Shown: in pieces, positions 1 through 6,488 of the stretch
Layout: each line of letters opens with the position of its first letter
How positions within the stretch are numbered: position 1 is the first letter of the stretch
Source of the DNA: CAZBUH01 sp964495095
GTDB taxonomy: Bacteria; Bacillota; Clostridia; Oscillospirales; Oscillospiraceae
Assembly (NCBI GenBank): GCA_964495095.1
Contig: CAZBUH010000086.1
Coordinates: forward strand, 1-9,096
Length of the DNA stretch: 9,096 bases
Direction of reading: 5' to 3'
Program-made: the position numbers and the translations under genes
Notes under the pieces: model-generated
The model's database searches: none
What the model was told of the DNA's origin: nothing
Seen by the model: the letters and a program-made list of their open reading frames with translations, nothing else

Positions 1-2
1 CC

Positions 3-461
3 GTGCTGTCCGAGGTCTGGGCAAAGGGCGGCGAGGGCGCGCTGAAGCTCGCAGGCGAGGTTGCAAGGCTGTGCGATACGCCCAACGATTTCAGCTTCAG
101 CTACGAGGACGAGCTCTCCATCAGGGAAAAGCTCAACGCGGTGGCCACCAGGATATATCACGCTGACGGAGTGGATTATACCTCCGCCGCGTCAAAAGAG
201 ATAGGCAGGCTGGAAAGCCTGGGCTTCGGCAAAATGCCGGTCTGCGTGGCGAAAACCCAGTACAGCTTCTCCGATAACGCTTCCCTGCTTGGCGCGCCGG
301 AAAATTTCCGCATAACGGTGCGGAATGTGAAGGTCAGCGCCGGCGCCGGCTTTATCGTAGCCCTCACGGGAGATATTATGACAATGCCGGGGCTGCCGAA
401 GGTACCATCTGCTGAGAAAATAGACGTGGACGCCTCCGGCAAAATTTCAGGGCTGTTTTAA
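3..461 (+). CDS. fhs: formate--tetrahydrofolate ligase, C-terminal fragment (5' end outside window)
   Basis: This enzyme joins formate to tetrahydrofolate using ATP, giving 10-formyl-tetrahydrofolate in the cytoplasm. It is the entry step of the methyl branch of the acetyl-CoA pathway and a formate source for purine synthesis. About 152 C-terminal residues are present of a family usually near 555 residues. The reading frame is already open at the left edge, so the GTG at position 3 is an internal Val, not a start. Family-typical stretches are MPVCVAKTQYSFSD (about residues 78-91), SAGAGFIVALTGDIMTMPG (about 112-130) and the ending KIDVDASGKISGLF. The gene stops with TAA 48 nt before the fchA start, with no terminator-like hairpin in that gap, so the two are probably co-transcribed. 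Identification is by recall of the very conserved C-terminus. The truncation is due only to the window edge. Confidence 0.96.
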   Translation: MLSEVWAKGGEGALKLAGEVARLCDTPNDFSFSYEDELSIREKLNAVATRIYHADGVDYTSAASKEIGRLESLGFGKMPVCVAKTQYSFSDNASLLGAPENFRITVRNVKVSAGAGFIVALTGDIMTMPGLPKVPSAEKIDVDASGKISGLF

Positions 462-495
462 TAAAGGCTTTTTAAACTGCTTCTCTCAAAAATAT

Positions 496-502
496 AAGGA
501 GG
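496..502 (+). promoter_or_regulatory. ribosome binding site fixing the TTG start of fchA
   Basis: AAGGAGG lies 7 nt before a TTG at 510. This spacing makes TTG the start although there is no ATG nearby. Confidence 0.8.
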
Positions 503-509
503 ACGAAAG

Positions 510-1127
510 TTGGGACTTTCTGATAAAACAATTTCAGAGTTTACCTCTGAGCTCGCCTCACGTGCCGCCGTTCCCGGCGGAGGCGGAGCCTCGGCGCTTG
601 TGGGCGCTCTGGGCGCGGCTCTCGGCTCTATGGTCGGCGGGCTTACAGTCGGTAAGAAAAAATACGCCGCCGTTGAGGATGAGATAAAGGCGCTTACGGA
701 AAAAGCGCAGGAGCTTCAAAAGGAGCTTCTGGAGCTTATCGACAGGGACGCTCAGGCTTTTGAGCCTCTTTCCAAAGCCTATTCCATCCCCAAAGACCGC
801 CCGGACAGGGATGAGGTTATGGAGCGCTGTCTCAGGGACGCCTGCTCTGTGCCGCTGGATATTATGAGGCTTTCCTGCCGGGCCATCGACCTTCAGAAAG
901 AGTTTGCTGAAAAGGGCAGCGTCCTCGCCATATCCGATGCGGCCACCGGCGCCGTTTTCTGCCGGGCCGCCCTCTGCGGCGGCGCCGTTAATGTCAGGGT
1001 AAACACCCATCTTATGAAGGACCGGGAGTACGCCGATCGGATAAACGCCGAGGCGGACGAAATGATGAATAAATATCGGGAGATAGCCGCCGACACATAC
1101 GACGGCGTAATGGAGAGATTAAAATGA
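510..1127 (+). CDS. fchA: methenyltetrahydrofolate cyclohydrolase (FTCD cyclodeaminase-like family)
   Basis: FchA interconverts 10-formyl- and 5,10-methenyl-tetrahydrofolate in the cytoplasm, the step between Fhs and FolD. It is 205 residues, normal for the stand-alone clostridial enzyme related to the cyclodeaminase domain of formiminotransferase-cyclodeaminase. Visible family features are the N-terminal DKTISEFTSELAS, the Gly-rich PGGGGASALVGALGAALGSM (about 22-41) followed by TVGKKKY, DRDAQAF (about 78-84), and LAISDAATGA (139-148) followed by NVRVNTHLMKDREYA near the C-terminus. The start is TTG, supported by AAGGAGG 7 nt upstream. The stop overlaps the folD start as ATGA, so the two are translationally coupled. 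Members of this fold also act as formimino-THF cyclodeaminases. The fhs-folD context and absence of a histidine-degradation gene favour the cyclohydrolase. Because the FolD next door lacks cyclohydrolase residues, this protein is probably the only one of the pair doing this step. Confidence 0.9.
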   Translation: MGLSDKTISEFTSELASRAAVPGGGGASALVGALGAALGSMVGGLTVGKKKYAAVEDEIKALTEKAQELQKELLELIDRDAQAFEPLSKAYSIPKDRPDRDEVMERCLRDACSVPLDIMRLSCRAIDLQKEFAEKGSVLAISDAATGAVFCRAALCGGAVNVRVNTHLMKDREYADRINAEADEMMNKYREIAADTYDGVMERLK

Positions 1128-1972
1128 GTGAACTGCTGCTCAAGGGCGCGCCGGTGGCTGCCGCCATATGTGAAAAATTAAAGAGCGATATCGGCGCTAT
1201 GCCCATAACGCCCAGGCTGGCCATAGTCCGCGTAGGCGAAAAGGGCGACGATATAGCCTATGAAAACGGCGCGAAAAAGCGCTGCGCCTCCGTCGGAGCG
1301 GATGTCCGGAGTGTTGTCCTCCCCGCAGACGTCCCGCAGAAGGAACTGGAGGACGTTATAGACTGCCTTAACCGGGACTCCTCCGTACACGGTGTGCTCC
1401 TGCTCCGTCCCCTGCCAGGTCACATAGATGAGGCGGCGGTATGTGAAAAGCTCCTTCCGGAAAAGGACGTTGACTCCATAACATCCGGCTCCCTTGCAGC
1501 CGTATTCTCCGGCTCCGGCGCGGGATATCCGCCCTGCACCGCCCAGGCCTGCGTTGAGATGCTGAGGCACTACTGCATCGAAATATCCGGCAAAAACGTC
1601 GTTGTTATCGGGCGCAGCCTCGTTATAGGAAAGCCCGCGGCAATGCTTATGCTCCGGGAAAACGCCACCGTTACTATCTGCCACACAAAAACCGCCAACA
1701 TGCAGGACATCTGCCGCAACACCGACATTATCATCGCCGCGGCAGGCAAGGCAAACACAGTCACAAGGGACTATGTTTCCGGCGGGCAGACCGTTCTTGA
1801 TGTTGGCATAAACGTGGACTCTGAGGGAAAAATGTGCGGAGACGTGGATTTTGACGGCGTAGAGCCGCATGTATTTGCCATAAGCCCAGTACCGGGAGGT
1901 GTCGGCAGCGTAACTACGGCAGTGCTCATAAGCCACGTAGTAGACGCGGCAAAACGGGCCTTAAATAAGTAA
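1124..1972 (+). CDS. folD: methylene-tetrahydrofolate dehydrogenase FolD, probably without cyclohydrolase activity
   Basis: FolD oxidises or reduces between 5,10-methylene- and 5,10-methenyl-tetrahydrofolate with NAD(P); most homologues also act as cyclohydrolase. The 282 residues match the family length. Visible features are Tyr46 in the substrate site, KDVD with the folate-binding Asp117, PPCTAQACVEML (136-147), the nucleotide-binding GRSLVIGKP (163-171), DVGIN (226-230) and PVPGGVG (255-261). Aligned without gaps to E. coli and human enzymes as I remember them, the catalytic Lys four residues after the Tyr is Ala50, the conserved Gln of VQLPLP is Leu94, and the Ser three residues before the Tyr is Asp43. 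Known mutants of the Lys and Gln in the human enzyme lose cyclohydrolase but can keep dehydrogenase activity. I therefore infer a monofunctional dehydrogenase working with the coupled FchA. Lys51 and Lys52 are adjacent and might partly substitute. The ATG start overlaps the fchA stop by 4 nt. A terminator follows. Cofactor choice (NAD or NADP) cannot be read reliably. Confidence 0.93.
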   Translation: MSELLLKGAPVAAAICEKLKSDIGAMPITPRLAIVRVGEKGDDIAYENGAKKRCASVGADVRSVVLPADVPQKELEDVIDCLNRDSSVHGVLLLRPLPGHIDEAAVCEKLLPEKDVDSITSGSLAAVFSGSGAGYPPCTAQACVEMLRHYCIEISGKNVVVIGRSLVIGKPAAMLMLRENATVTICHTKTANMQDICRNTDIIIAAAGKANTVTRDYVSGGQTVLDVGINVDSEGKMCGDVDFDGVEPHVFAISPVPGGVGSVTTAVLISHVVDAAKRALNK

Positions 1973-1993
1973 AAACGCCTGGCATACATGGCG

Positions 1994-2035
1994 AAAAAAG
2001 CGGGTAAGAAACGGCTGGTTTCTTACCCGTTTTTT
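1994..2035. terminator. bidirectional intrinsic terminator between folD and the ABC operon
   Basis: An 11-bp perfect stem (CGGGTAAGAAA at 2001-2011 with TTTCTTACCCG at 2019-2029) and a 7-nt loop are followed by six T at 2030-2035 on the plus strand. Read on the minus strand, the same stem is followed by one C and six T (1994-1999). It can therefore stop transcription from folD and from the oppositely oriented ABC genes ending at 2067. Confidence 0.92.
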
Positions 2036-2066
2036 GCTCCGTTTGATTGCTGTTAAAAAACGGAAG

Positions 2067-3797
2067 CTAAATTCCCCAGTCTTTACTGATCATTTGCAGC
2101 TTTACCATGTGGGGGTAAATTGTGCCTGTTTTCATCAGCTCTTCCGGCGTACCCTGTTCTGCAGCCACACCGTCAGAAAGTACAACCACTTTATCCGCGC
2201 CGCTTACGGTACGCATACGGTGGGCGATAACAAGTACGGTCTTATCCTTTATAAGCCTTGACAAAGCCGCCTGTATCAACGTTTCATTTTCCACATCAAG
2301 GCTTGCCGTCGCTTCATCCAGCAAAATGATAGGAGCATCTTTGAGGAAAGCCCGGGCGATGGAAATACGCTGCCTTTCGCCGCCGGACAGCTCGCAGCCG
2401 TTTTCGCCAATCATGCTGTTATAGCCCTCCGGGAGCTTCGCCGCAAATTCTTCGCAATTTGCAAGCCGCGCCGCCGCAATTACTTCTTCATCAGAAGCGT
2501 CTTTCCTGCCTATTCTGATATTTTCCATGATTGTATTGTTAAACAGCGTCACATCCTGAAATACGATAGAATACAGCGACAGCAATGTTTCAGGCTCTAT
2601 TTGGGATATATCCATACCCCCGACAGTTATTTTTCCCCTGTTTATATCCCAAAATCTTGCGGCAAGCCGCGATACCGTGGTTTTGCCGCCCCCGGACGGG
2701 CCCACCAGGGCGGTAACCTCCCCCTGTTTCGCAGTAAAGGACACATCCTTCAACACAGTTTCCCCGGTGTTGTAGGCAAAGCCCACATGGTCGAACACAA
2801 TATCATAGCCCTTATTTGTTACCTTGCTGCCGCCTGCCTGAATGGGATGGTCGAGGATTTCATTCATGCGGTTTATGTTCGTTTTCGTAGAAATTACCGC
2901 AGCAAGATTTTGCAGTCCGCCCTCAAGCGGGGCATACAGCCTTGAGGCCACAAGCAAAAACATGAAAAACAGCGGAATACCAATCTCGCCGCGGATAATC
3001 AGCGCGGAGCCCACAAGGGCGACCGTGGCAATCCCGAACTTCAATATCAGCGTTGAGGAAACAACGAAAAGGGCGGTTCCTAACTCTGAAATAATATGCC
3101 GCTTTTCCACGTAATCGATTTTTTTGTCCAGCTCCTTCAGATAGCCCCCCTCTGCGTTATTTGCCTTTAAGTCCTGCAGGCTTTCGATGCACTCCTGAAC
3201 GCCGTCTTCAAGGGCGACATCTGCCGCCACGGATTTGCGGTTAAAATATTCCTGTATACGGGCGGAAAATAAGGTTATCGTAAAGGCAATCGGCAGAACC
3301 CAAACCGCCGCGAGAGCCATACGCCAATCATAGGCAAAAAGGCAGGCCGCAATCAGCGTTGTTGAAATAAGCGAGCCAACCAGGGCGGGTACATAGTGGG
3401 AAAACGCCGTTTCAAGCGCTGCGCAGTCATTCATAATGGAATTTGTCAAATCGGCAAGGTCCTTTTTGCCGAAAAAGGACAGCGGGATTTTGCGGAGCTG
3501 TTCGGCTAAGGAAATGCGCCTTACCCCGCTCTCCACATAAGTCGCCAGATATGTGGCGTTATATTGAAACCAGGCCGCAATAAATATAATCGCAAGGCAA
3601 ACCGGCACGCCGGCCGCATAGAAAGCAATACGGCTCCCGTTTACGCCGCTGTTCATAATATCGATAACAAAATAATAGAGAAGCCCCACAGGGAGCATAA
3701 AGGATATATCCTGCGCTACGCAGGCGAGGCAGCCCTTTATCAAATCAACGGCCCCCTGCCTTGACAGCGCAAAGCGTCTTTGCAGCGTCTTAATCAT
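2067..3797 (-). CDS. ABC transporter half-subunit, fused membrane and ATPase domains (second subunit)
   Basis: This is an inner-membrane ABC protein of the exporter fold, 576 residues: an N-terminal six-helix membrane domain (hydrophobic stretches near 32-50, 58-82, 136-155, 157-178, 240-265 and 272-290) and a C-terminal ATPase. ATPase motifs in order: A-loop Tyr342, Walker A GPSGGGKT (366-373), Q-loop Gln414, signature LSGGERQR (470-477), Walker B ending Asp494 with catalytic Glu495, D-loop SLD (499-501), H-loop His526. All are consensus, so it should hydrolyse ATP. The frame stays open 18 codons further upstream, but the ATG at 3797 is chosen: it has AAAGGAGG 7 nt before it and overlaps the stop of the upstream ABC gene as ATGA. 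That coupling points to a heterodimer made at equal amounts. The substrate cannot be read from sequence; drug or peptide export, or siderophore import, are possible. Ends with TAG, then the shared terminator. Confidence 0.93.
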   Translation of the reverse strand: MIKTLQRRFALSRQGAVDLIKGCLACVAQDISFMLPVGLLYYFVIDIMNSGVNGSRIAFYAAGVPVCLAIIFIAAWFQYNATYLATYVESGVRRISLAEQLRKIPLSFFGKKDLADLTNSIMNDCAALETAFSHYVPALVGSLISTTLIAACLFAYDWRMALAAVWVLPIAFTITLFSARIQEYFNRKSVAADVALEDGVQECIESLQDLKANNAEGGYLKELDKKIDYVEKRHIISELGTALFVVSSTLILKFGIATVALVGSALIIRGEIGIPLFFMFLLVASRLYAPLEGGLQNLAAVISTKTNINRMNEILDHPIQAGGSKVTNKGYDIVFDHVGFAYNTGETVLKDVSFTAKQGEVTALVGPSGGGKTTVSRLAARFWDINRGKITVGGMDISQIEPETLLSLYSIVFQDVTLFNNTIMENIRIGRKDASDEEVIAAARLANCEEFAAKLPEGYNSMIGENGCELSGGERQRISIARAFLKDAPIILLDEATASLDVENETLIQAALSRLIKDKTVLVIAHRMRTVSGADKVVVLSDGVAAEQGTPEELMKTGTIYPHMVKLQMISKDWGI

Positions 3798-5569
3798 GCT
3801 TTTGCCTCCTTTGCAATTTTCCACTCCGCCGCTTCGGAATAATTCTTCCACATCCGTGTAAATATGCCGTTTTTCTCTATCAGCTCGCTGCGGGCGCCGT
3901 TTTCGGCAATCTTACCGTCCCGCATCACATAAATGCAGTCCGCGTCTGTAATTGACGACAACCTGTGGGCAATCATAATGACCGTTTTCCCCTTTGAGAG
4001 CGCCGATAAAGCCTGCTGGACGCGCACTTCATTATCCGGGTCGGCAAACGCAGTGGCCTCATCAAGAATCAGGATAGGCGCGTTTTTCAAAATCGCGCGG
4101 GCAATCGCTATCCTCTGCTGTTCGCCGCCGGACAGATACACGCCGTCTGTGCCGATGACCGTATCCATGCCATTCGGTAATTTTTCGATAATATCCATGC
4201 ACTGCGCGGCCTTCAGGGCGCCGGCGACTTCTTCGCGCGCGGCGTCAGGCTTTGCCATGCGCACATTTTCCAATATGGACGCTTTCAAAAGGCGGCTGTT
4301 CTGAAACACAAAAGACACCCTGTTCATCAGCGTTTCCTTTGGAATATCCCGTATGTCGATATTCCCTATCAGCACACGTCCCTTTTGCGGGTCAAAAAAT
4401 CTTGTTACAATATTTGCAAGGGTCGTTTTGCCGCCTCCGGACGGGCCTACCAGCGCTGTTACCTGCCCCGGCTCAATTGACAGCGACACGTCGTCCAGCG
4501 CATTTTTCTTACCGTCATAGCTGTAGCTGACATGCTCTAACGTAATCGAATTGTCTTTCGGTACATTGTCCACCGGGCTCTCGGGCAGCGGCTTTTCATC
4601 CAGCACTTCGTCAATCCTGCTGATTGCGTCATTTACAATCATCGCGTCCTCGCTCATGAACATGATTTTCGTCAAGGTCGTTCCGATAACAGGAGTAATG
4701 ACAATATAAAAAATAAGGTTTAACAGCAGTTCATTTGTCACGCCGCCTCTGGTAAAGACGATACCCCCGGCAATAAGAAACGCGAACACACCGTTGATTG
4801 CAGTGGTATAGAACATCATCGGCAGCCGCAGCGCCTTTGTGTATGCGATTACCCATTTTTCGTAATTATCGATGGCGGCTTTAAAGCGCTTAAAAGAAAA
4901 TATTGTCTGCCCGAAAGTTTTTACAACGGGCACGCCCCTTACGTATTCAACCGCCTCATTTGACATATCGGAAAGCGCATTTTGGTATTCCTTTATTTTT
5001 TGCTCCATGTCTTTTCCGGTCATTTTCATCATGATAAGAAATCCGAGGACAACAGGCACAAGGCTCAGAAGCCCCAATCGCCAGTCAAACGCAAGCAGCA
5101 AAAACAAAAGACCTATCGGTGTGGTAATCGCGCCCGCTTTGTCGGGCAGCCTGTGCGCAAGATATGTCTCCGTGGCGGCGCTGGAGGTATTTACTATTCT
5201 CCGCAGATTTCCGCTTCCGTATTTTTCGGTTATCCCCAGCGGCAGGGCCGTAATATGCCGCATCACATCTTTTCGGATATTCGCGGCCACCCGAAACGCG
5301 CTTAAATGGGAGCACATCAGCCCTGCTATATAAACGACAACGGATATAACCGCAAACAGCACGGCCGACCAGCCGTAACCCGTGACATTCTGTGCCCTTG
5401 AAAAATCCGGGGAGACCTCCAGTATGTCGTGAACAATGCGCCATATGTACCAAAAAGGCACGAGGGCCAGCAGCGCGCTTATTGCGGACAGAGCCCAGGA
5501 GAGATAGGTCAAAATTCTGTGTCTCCCGGCATAGCCCATCAATCGTGATAAATTTGACTGTTTCTTCAT
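3794..5569 (-). CDS. ABC transporter half-subunit, fused membrane and ATPase domains (first subunit, ATAFADP D-loop)
   Basis: This 591-residue exporter-fold ABC protein is the partner of the gene that follows it with an ATGA overlap. Hydrophobic segments lie near 22-42, 67-88, 148-166, 168-184, 255-273 and 281-300. ATPase motifs: A-loop Tyr351, Walker A GPSGGGKT (375-382), Q-loop Gln423, signature LSGGEQQR (479-486), Walker B ending Asp503 with Glu504, H-loop His535. The D-loop reads FAD followed by Pro (508-511) in ATAFADP instead of the usual ATASLD. The Asp is kept, so both composite ATP sites of a heterodimer look competent. I recall ATAFADP-like D-loops from the IrtAB and YbtPQ siderophore importers, which use this fold for uptake, but related clostridial pairs of unknown substrate share it. 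The ATG at 5569 has AAGGAGG 7 nt upstream. A TetR-type regulator gene precedes it on the same strand, 123 nt away. Calling it a transporter is secure; its substrate and direction are not. Confidence 0.93.
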   Translation of the reverse strand: MKKQSNLSRLMGYAGRHRILTYLSWALSAISALLALVPFWYIWRIVHDILEVSPDFSRAQNVTGYGWSAVLFAVISVVVYIAGLMCSHLSAFRVAANIRKDVMRHITALPLGITEKYGSGNLRRIVNTSSAATETYLAHRLPDKAGAITTPIGLLFLLLAFDWRLGLLSLVPVVLGFLIMMKMTGKDMEQKIKEYQNALSDMSNEAVEYVRGVPVVKTFGQTIFSFKRFKAAIDNYEKWVIAYTKALRLPMMFYTTAINGVFAFLIAGGIVFTRGGVTNELLLNLIFYIVITPVIGTTLTKIMFMSEDAMIVNDAISRIDEVLDEKPLPESPVDNVPKDNSITLEHVSYSYDGKKNALDDVSLSIEPGQVTALVGPSGGGKTTLANIVTRFFDPQKGRVLIGNIDIRDIPKETLMNRVSFVFQNSRLLKASILENVRMAKPDAAREEVAGALKAAQCMDIIEKLPNGMDTVIGTDGVYLSGGEQQRIAIARAILKNAPILILDEATAFADPDNEVRVQQALSALSKGKTVIMIAHRLSSITDADCIYVMRDGKIAENGARSELIEKNGIFTRMWKNYSEAAEWKIAKEAKA

Positions 5570-5633
5570 TGAAAAACCTCCTTAAAAATACTTTTTATGA
5601 TATGTGAAAAGCACAGTCATTCCCGAATATCGC

Positions 5634-5672
5634 ATTTTTGCAGTTAGCTGCGGCTAACTCATATGCAAAAAT
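5634..5672. repeat. composite inverted repeat between tetR-type gene and ABC operon (possible operator or RNA hairpin)
   Basis: Inner arms GTTAGC (5643-5648) and GCTAAC (5653-5658) surround TGCG. Outer arms ATTTTTGCA (5634-5642) and TGCAAAAAT (5664-5672) continue the pairing after a 5-nt bulge on one side (5659-5663), so 15 bp can pair. No T-run follows in either direction, so it is not a standard terminator. It sits in the 123-nt gap about 65 nt before the first ABC start and could be a regulator site, an mRNA-processing or stability hairpin, or part of an attenuator. The gap shows no strong promoter that I can identify. Confidence 0.6.
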
Positions 5673-5692
5673 TACAGGGCTTCCGCTTTCGC

Positions 5693-6310
5693 TTATTGCC
5701 CCATAATTTTCATCCAACCGGCGGTATAAAAAGCCCGCATCTCGTTTAGATAATACTCCGCCTCTTTAAGCGGCATCTCATGTATAATCAACTCAAAAAA
5801 CGTGTTGAACATTCCGGTAATCAATATATGCTCAAGCCGCTCATCAATAGGCGGCGACGGTCTGCCCAGCTTCTCAAGCACTTCCAGATAGTCATGTGTC
5901 CCTTTTGTTTCAATTTCCACCATTTCATCAATGAGCTTTGAAAAGCGCGTCCCCTCTGAATGGCAGAGAATGAGCTTAAATTCATTCAAATGCTCATAGG
6001 CGTATAAAAGCATATCGTGCATGCACTCGCCTGAAACCGTACCGAGATTATCCGGCTGTTCCTCCGGCGGCATATCCGCAAACTCCCTCTGGGCCTTACA
6101 GAAGCAGTCCATCAAATGGTCGTATTGCTCCCCTGCAAGCGCTTCAAACAAATCCTCCTTGCTGCTGTAGTAGCCATAAAACGCACCTGTCGTAACGCCC
6201 GCCGTTTTAACAATGTTCCGGAGTGAGGCGGACTTGAAGTCCTTTTCAAGAAATTCCTGCATAGCCGCCGAAAGTATCAAATCCAGCGTTGTCTGTTCTG
6301 ATTCGCTCAT
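5693..6310 (-). CDS. TetR/AcrR-family transcriptional regulator
   Basis: A DNA-binding repressor of 205 residues, the usual TetR size. The N-terminus has the typical TTLDLILSAAMQEFLEKDF helix, then the helix-turn-helix SLRNIVKTAGVTTGAFYGYY (29-48), followed by SKEDLFEAL. The C-terminal ligand-binding half is not diagnostic, so the inducer is unknown. The ATG at 6310 is chosen over an in-frame ATG at 6364: it has GAGGA 7 nt upstream, and the longer frame would begin upstream of the -10 box and run through the promoter and palindrome. It stands directly before the two ABC genes on the same strand, the classic arrangement of a local repressor with its transporter. I infer that it controls itself and probably the ABC pair, whose products may move its inducer. 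Composition is more AT-rich by eye than fhs-folD or recG. Confidence 0.93.
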   Translation of the reverse strand: MSESEQTTLDLILSAAMQEFLEKDFKSASLRNIVKTAGVTTGAFYGYYSSKEDLFEALAGEQYDHLMDCFCKAQREFADMPPEEQPDNLGTVSGECMHDMLLYAYEHLNEFKLILCHSEGTRFSKLIDEMVEIETKGTHDYLEVLEKLGRPSPPIDERLEHILITGMFNTFFELIIHEMPLKEAEYYLNEMRAFYTAGWMKIMGQ

Positions 6311-6327
6311 TCGTTTATCCTCGTCTG

Positions 6328-6351
6328 TAACAGTGTTATATAGCGCTGTTA
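6328..6351. promoter_or_regulatory. probable operator of the TetR-family regulator (24-bp near-palindrome)
   Basis: Half-sites TAACAG (6328-6333) and CTGTTA (6346-6351) are perfect inverted repeats. Across the full 12+12 bp, 10 of 12 pairs match. It lies right after the -10 box of the minus-strand promoter and covers the expected transcription start near 6346, where a bound TetR dimer would block polymerase. Binding by this regulator is inferred. Confidence 0.72.
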
Positions 6352-6352
6352 T

Positions 6353-6381
6353 ATAATAAATCAAATCGAAAAATTTGTCAA
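6353..6381 (-). promoter_or_regulatory. sigma-A-type promoter of the tetR-ABC unit
   Basis: On the minus strand a perfect -35 TTGACA (6381-6376), a 17-nt spacer and -10 TATTAT (6358-6353) are visible. The predicted start near 6346 leaves a leader of roughly 36 nt to the ATG at 6310. It probably serves the regulator and, by read-through, the ABC genes. Confidence 0.82.
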
Positions 6382-6432
6382 CGGTTTCAGGAAGTTTTTT
6401 ATATCAGGATATTCTCCGATCCTTTTGCCGCA

Positions 6433-6461
6433 TTGCAGTTTCAGGCCGGATGTGATAATAT
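6433..6461 (+). promoter_or_regulatory. promoter of ogt-recG
   Basis: TTGCAG (6433-6438), a 17-nt spacer and TAATAT (6456-6461), with TG one base before the -10 box (extended -10). The predicted start is near 6468, leaving a very short leader of about 20 nt that contains the ogt ribosome binding site (GGAGG at 6478-6482). Confidence 0.68.
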
Positions 6462-6488
6462 TGGCTCAGGATATTTTGGAGGTTTTAT

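Noticed and set aside
1178..1936. Long open frame (252 codons) on the minus strand opposite folD
   Set aside because: It lies entirely antisense to a clearly identified folD, shows no recognisable family, and is explained by the codon bias of folD.
2039..2063. Inverted repeat CCGTTT / AAACGG beside the terminator
   Set aside because: Short 6-bp arms with a 13-nt loop and no T-tract. The 2001-2029 hairpin already explains termination.
3798..3851. N-terminal extension of the second ABC subunit to 3851
   Set aside because: The extra 18 residues lie in the upstream gene in another frame. The ATG at 3797 has a strong ribosome binding site and the ATGA overlap.
5583..5597. AT-rich inverted repeat TAAAAA / TTTTTA just before the first ABC ribosome binding site
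   Set aside because: Simple A/T runs give such pairing easily by chance in an AT-rich leader, and it touches the ribosome binding site. No independent sign of function.
6311..6364. N-terminal extension of the TetR protein to the ATG at 6364
   Set aside because: It would start upstream of the -10 box and translate the palindrome. A ribosome binding site and family-like N-terminus support 6310.
6375..6403. Second plus-strand promoter-like pair, TTGTCA-17-TTTATA
   Set aside because: It lies on the reverse complement of the regulator's -35 region and matches consensus less well than the 6433-6461 promoter, which has a better distance to ogt.
6404..6475. Direct repeat TCAGGATATT at 6404-6413 and 6466-6475 in the divergent promoter region
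   Set aside because: Only two 10-bp copies 62 bp apart. The second overlaps the predicted ogt transcription start, but there is no palindrome or third copy to suggest an operator.
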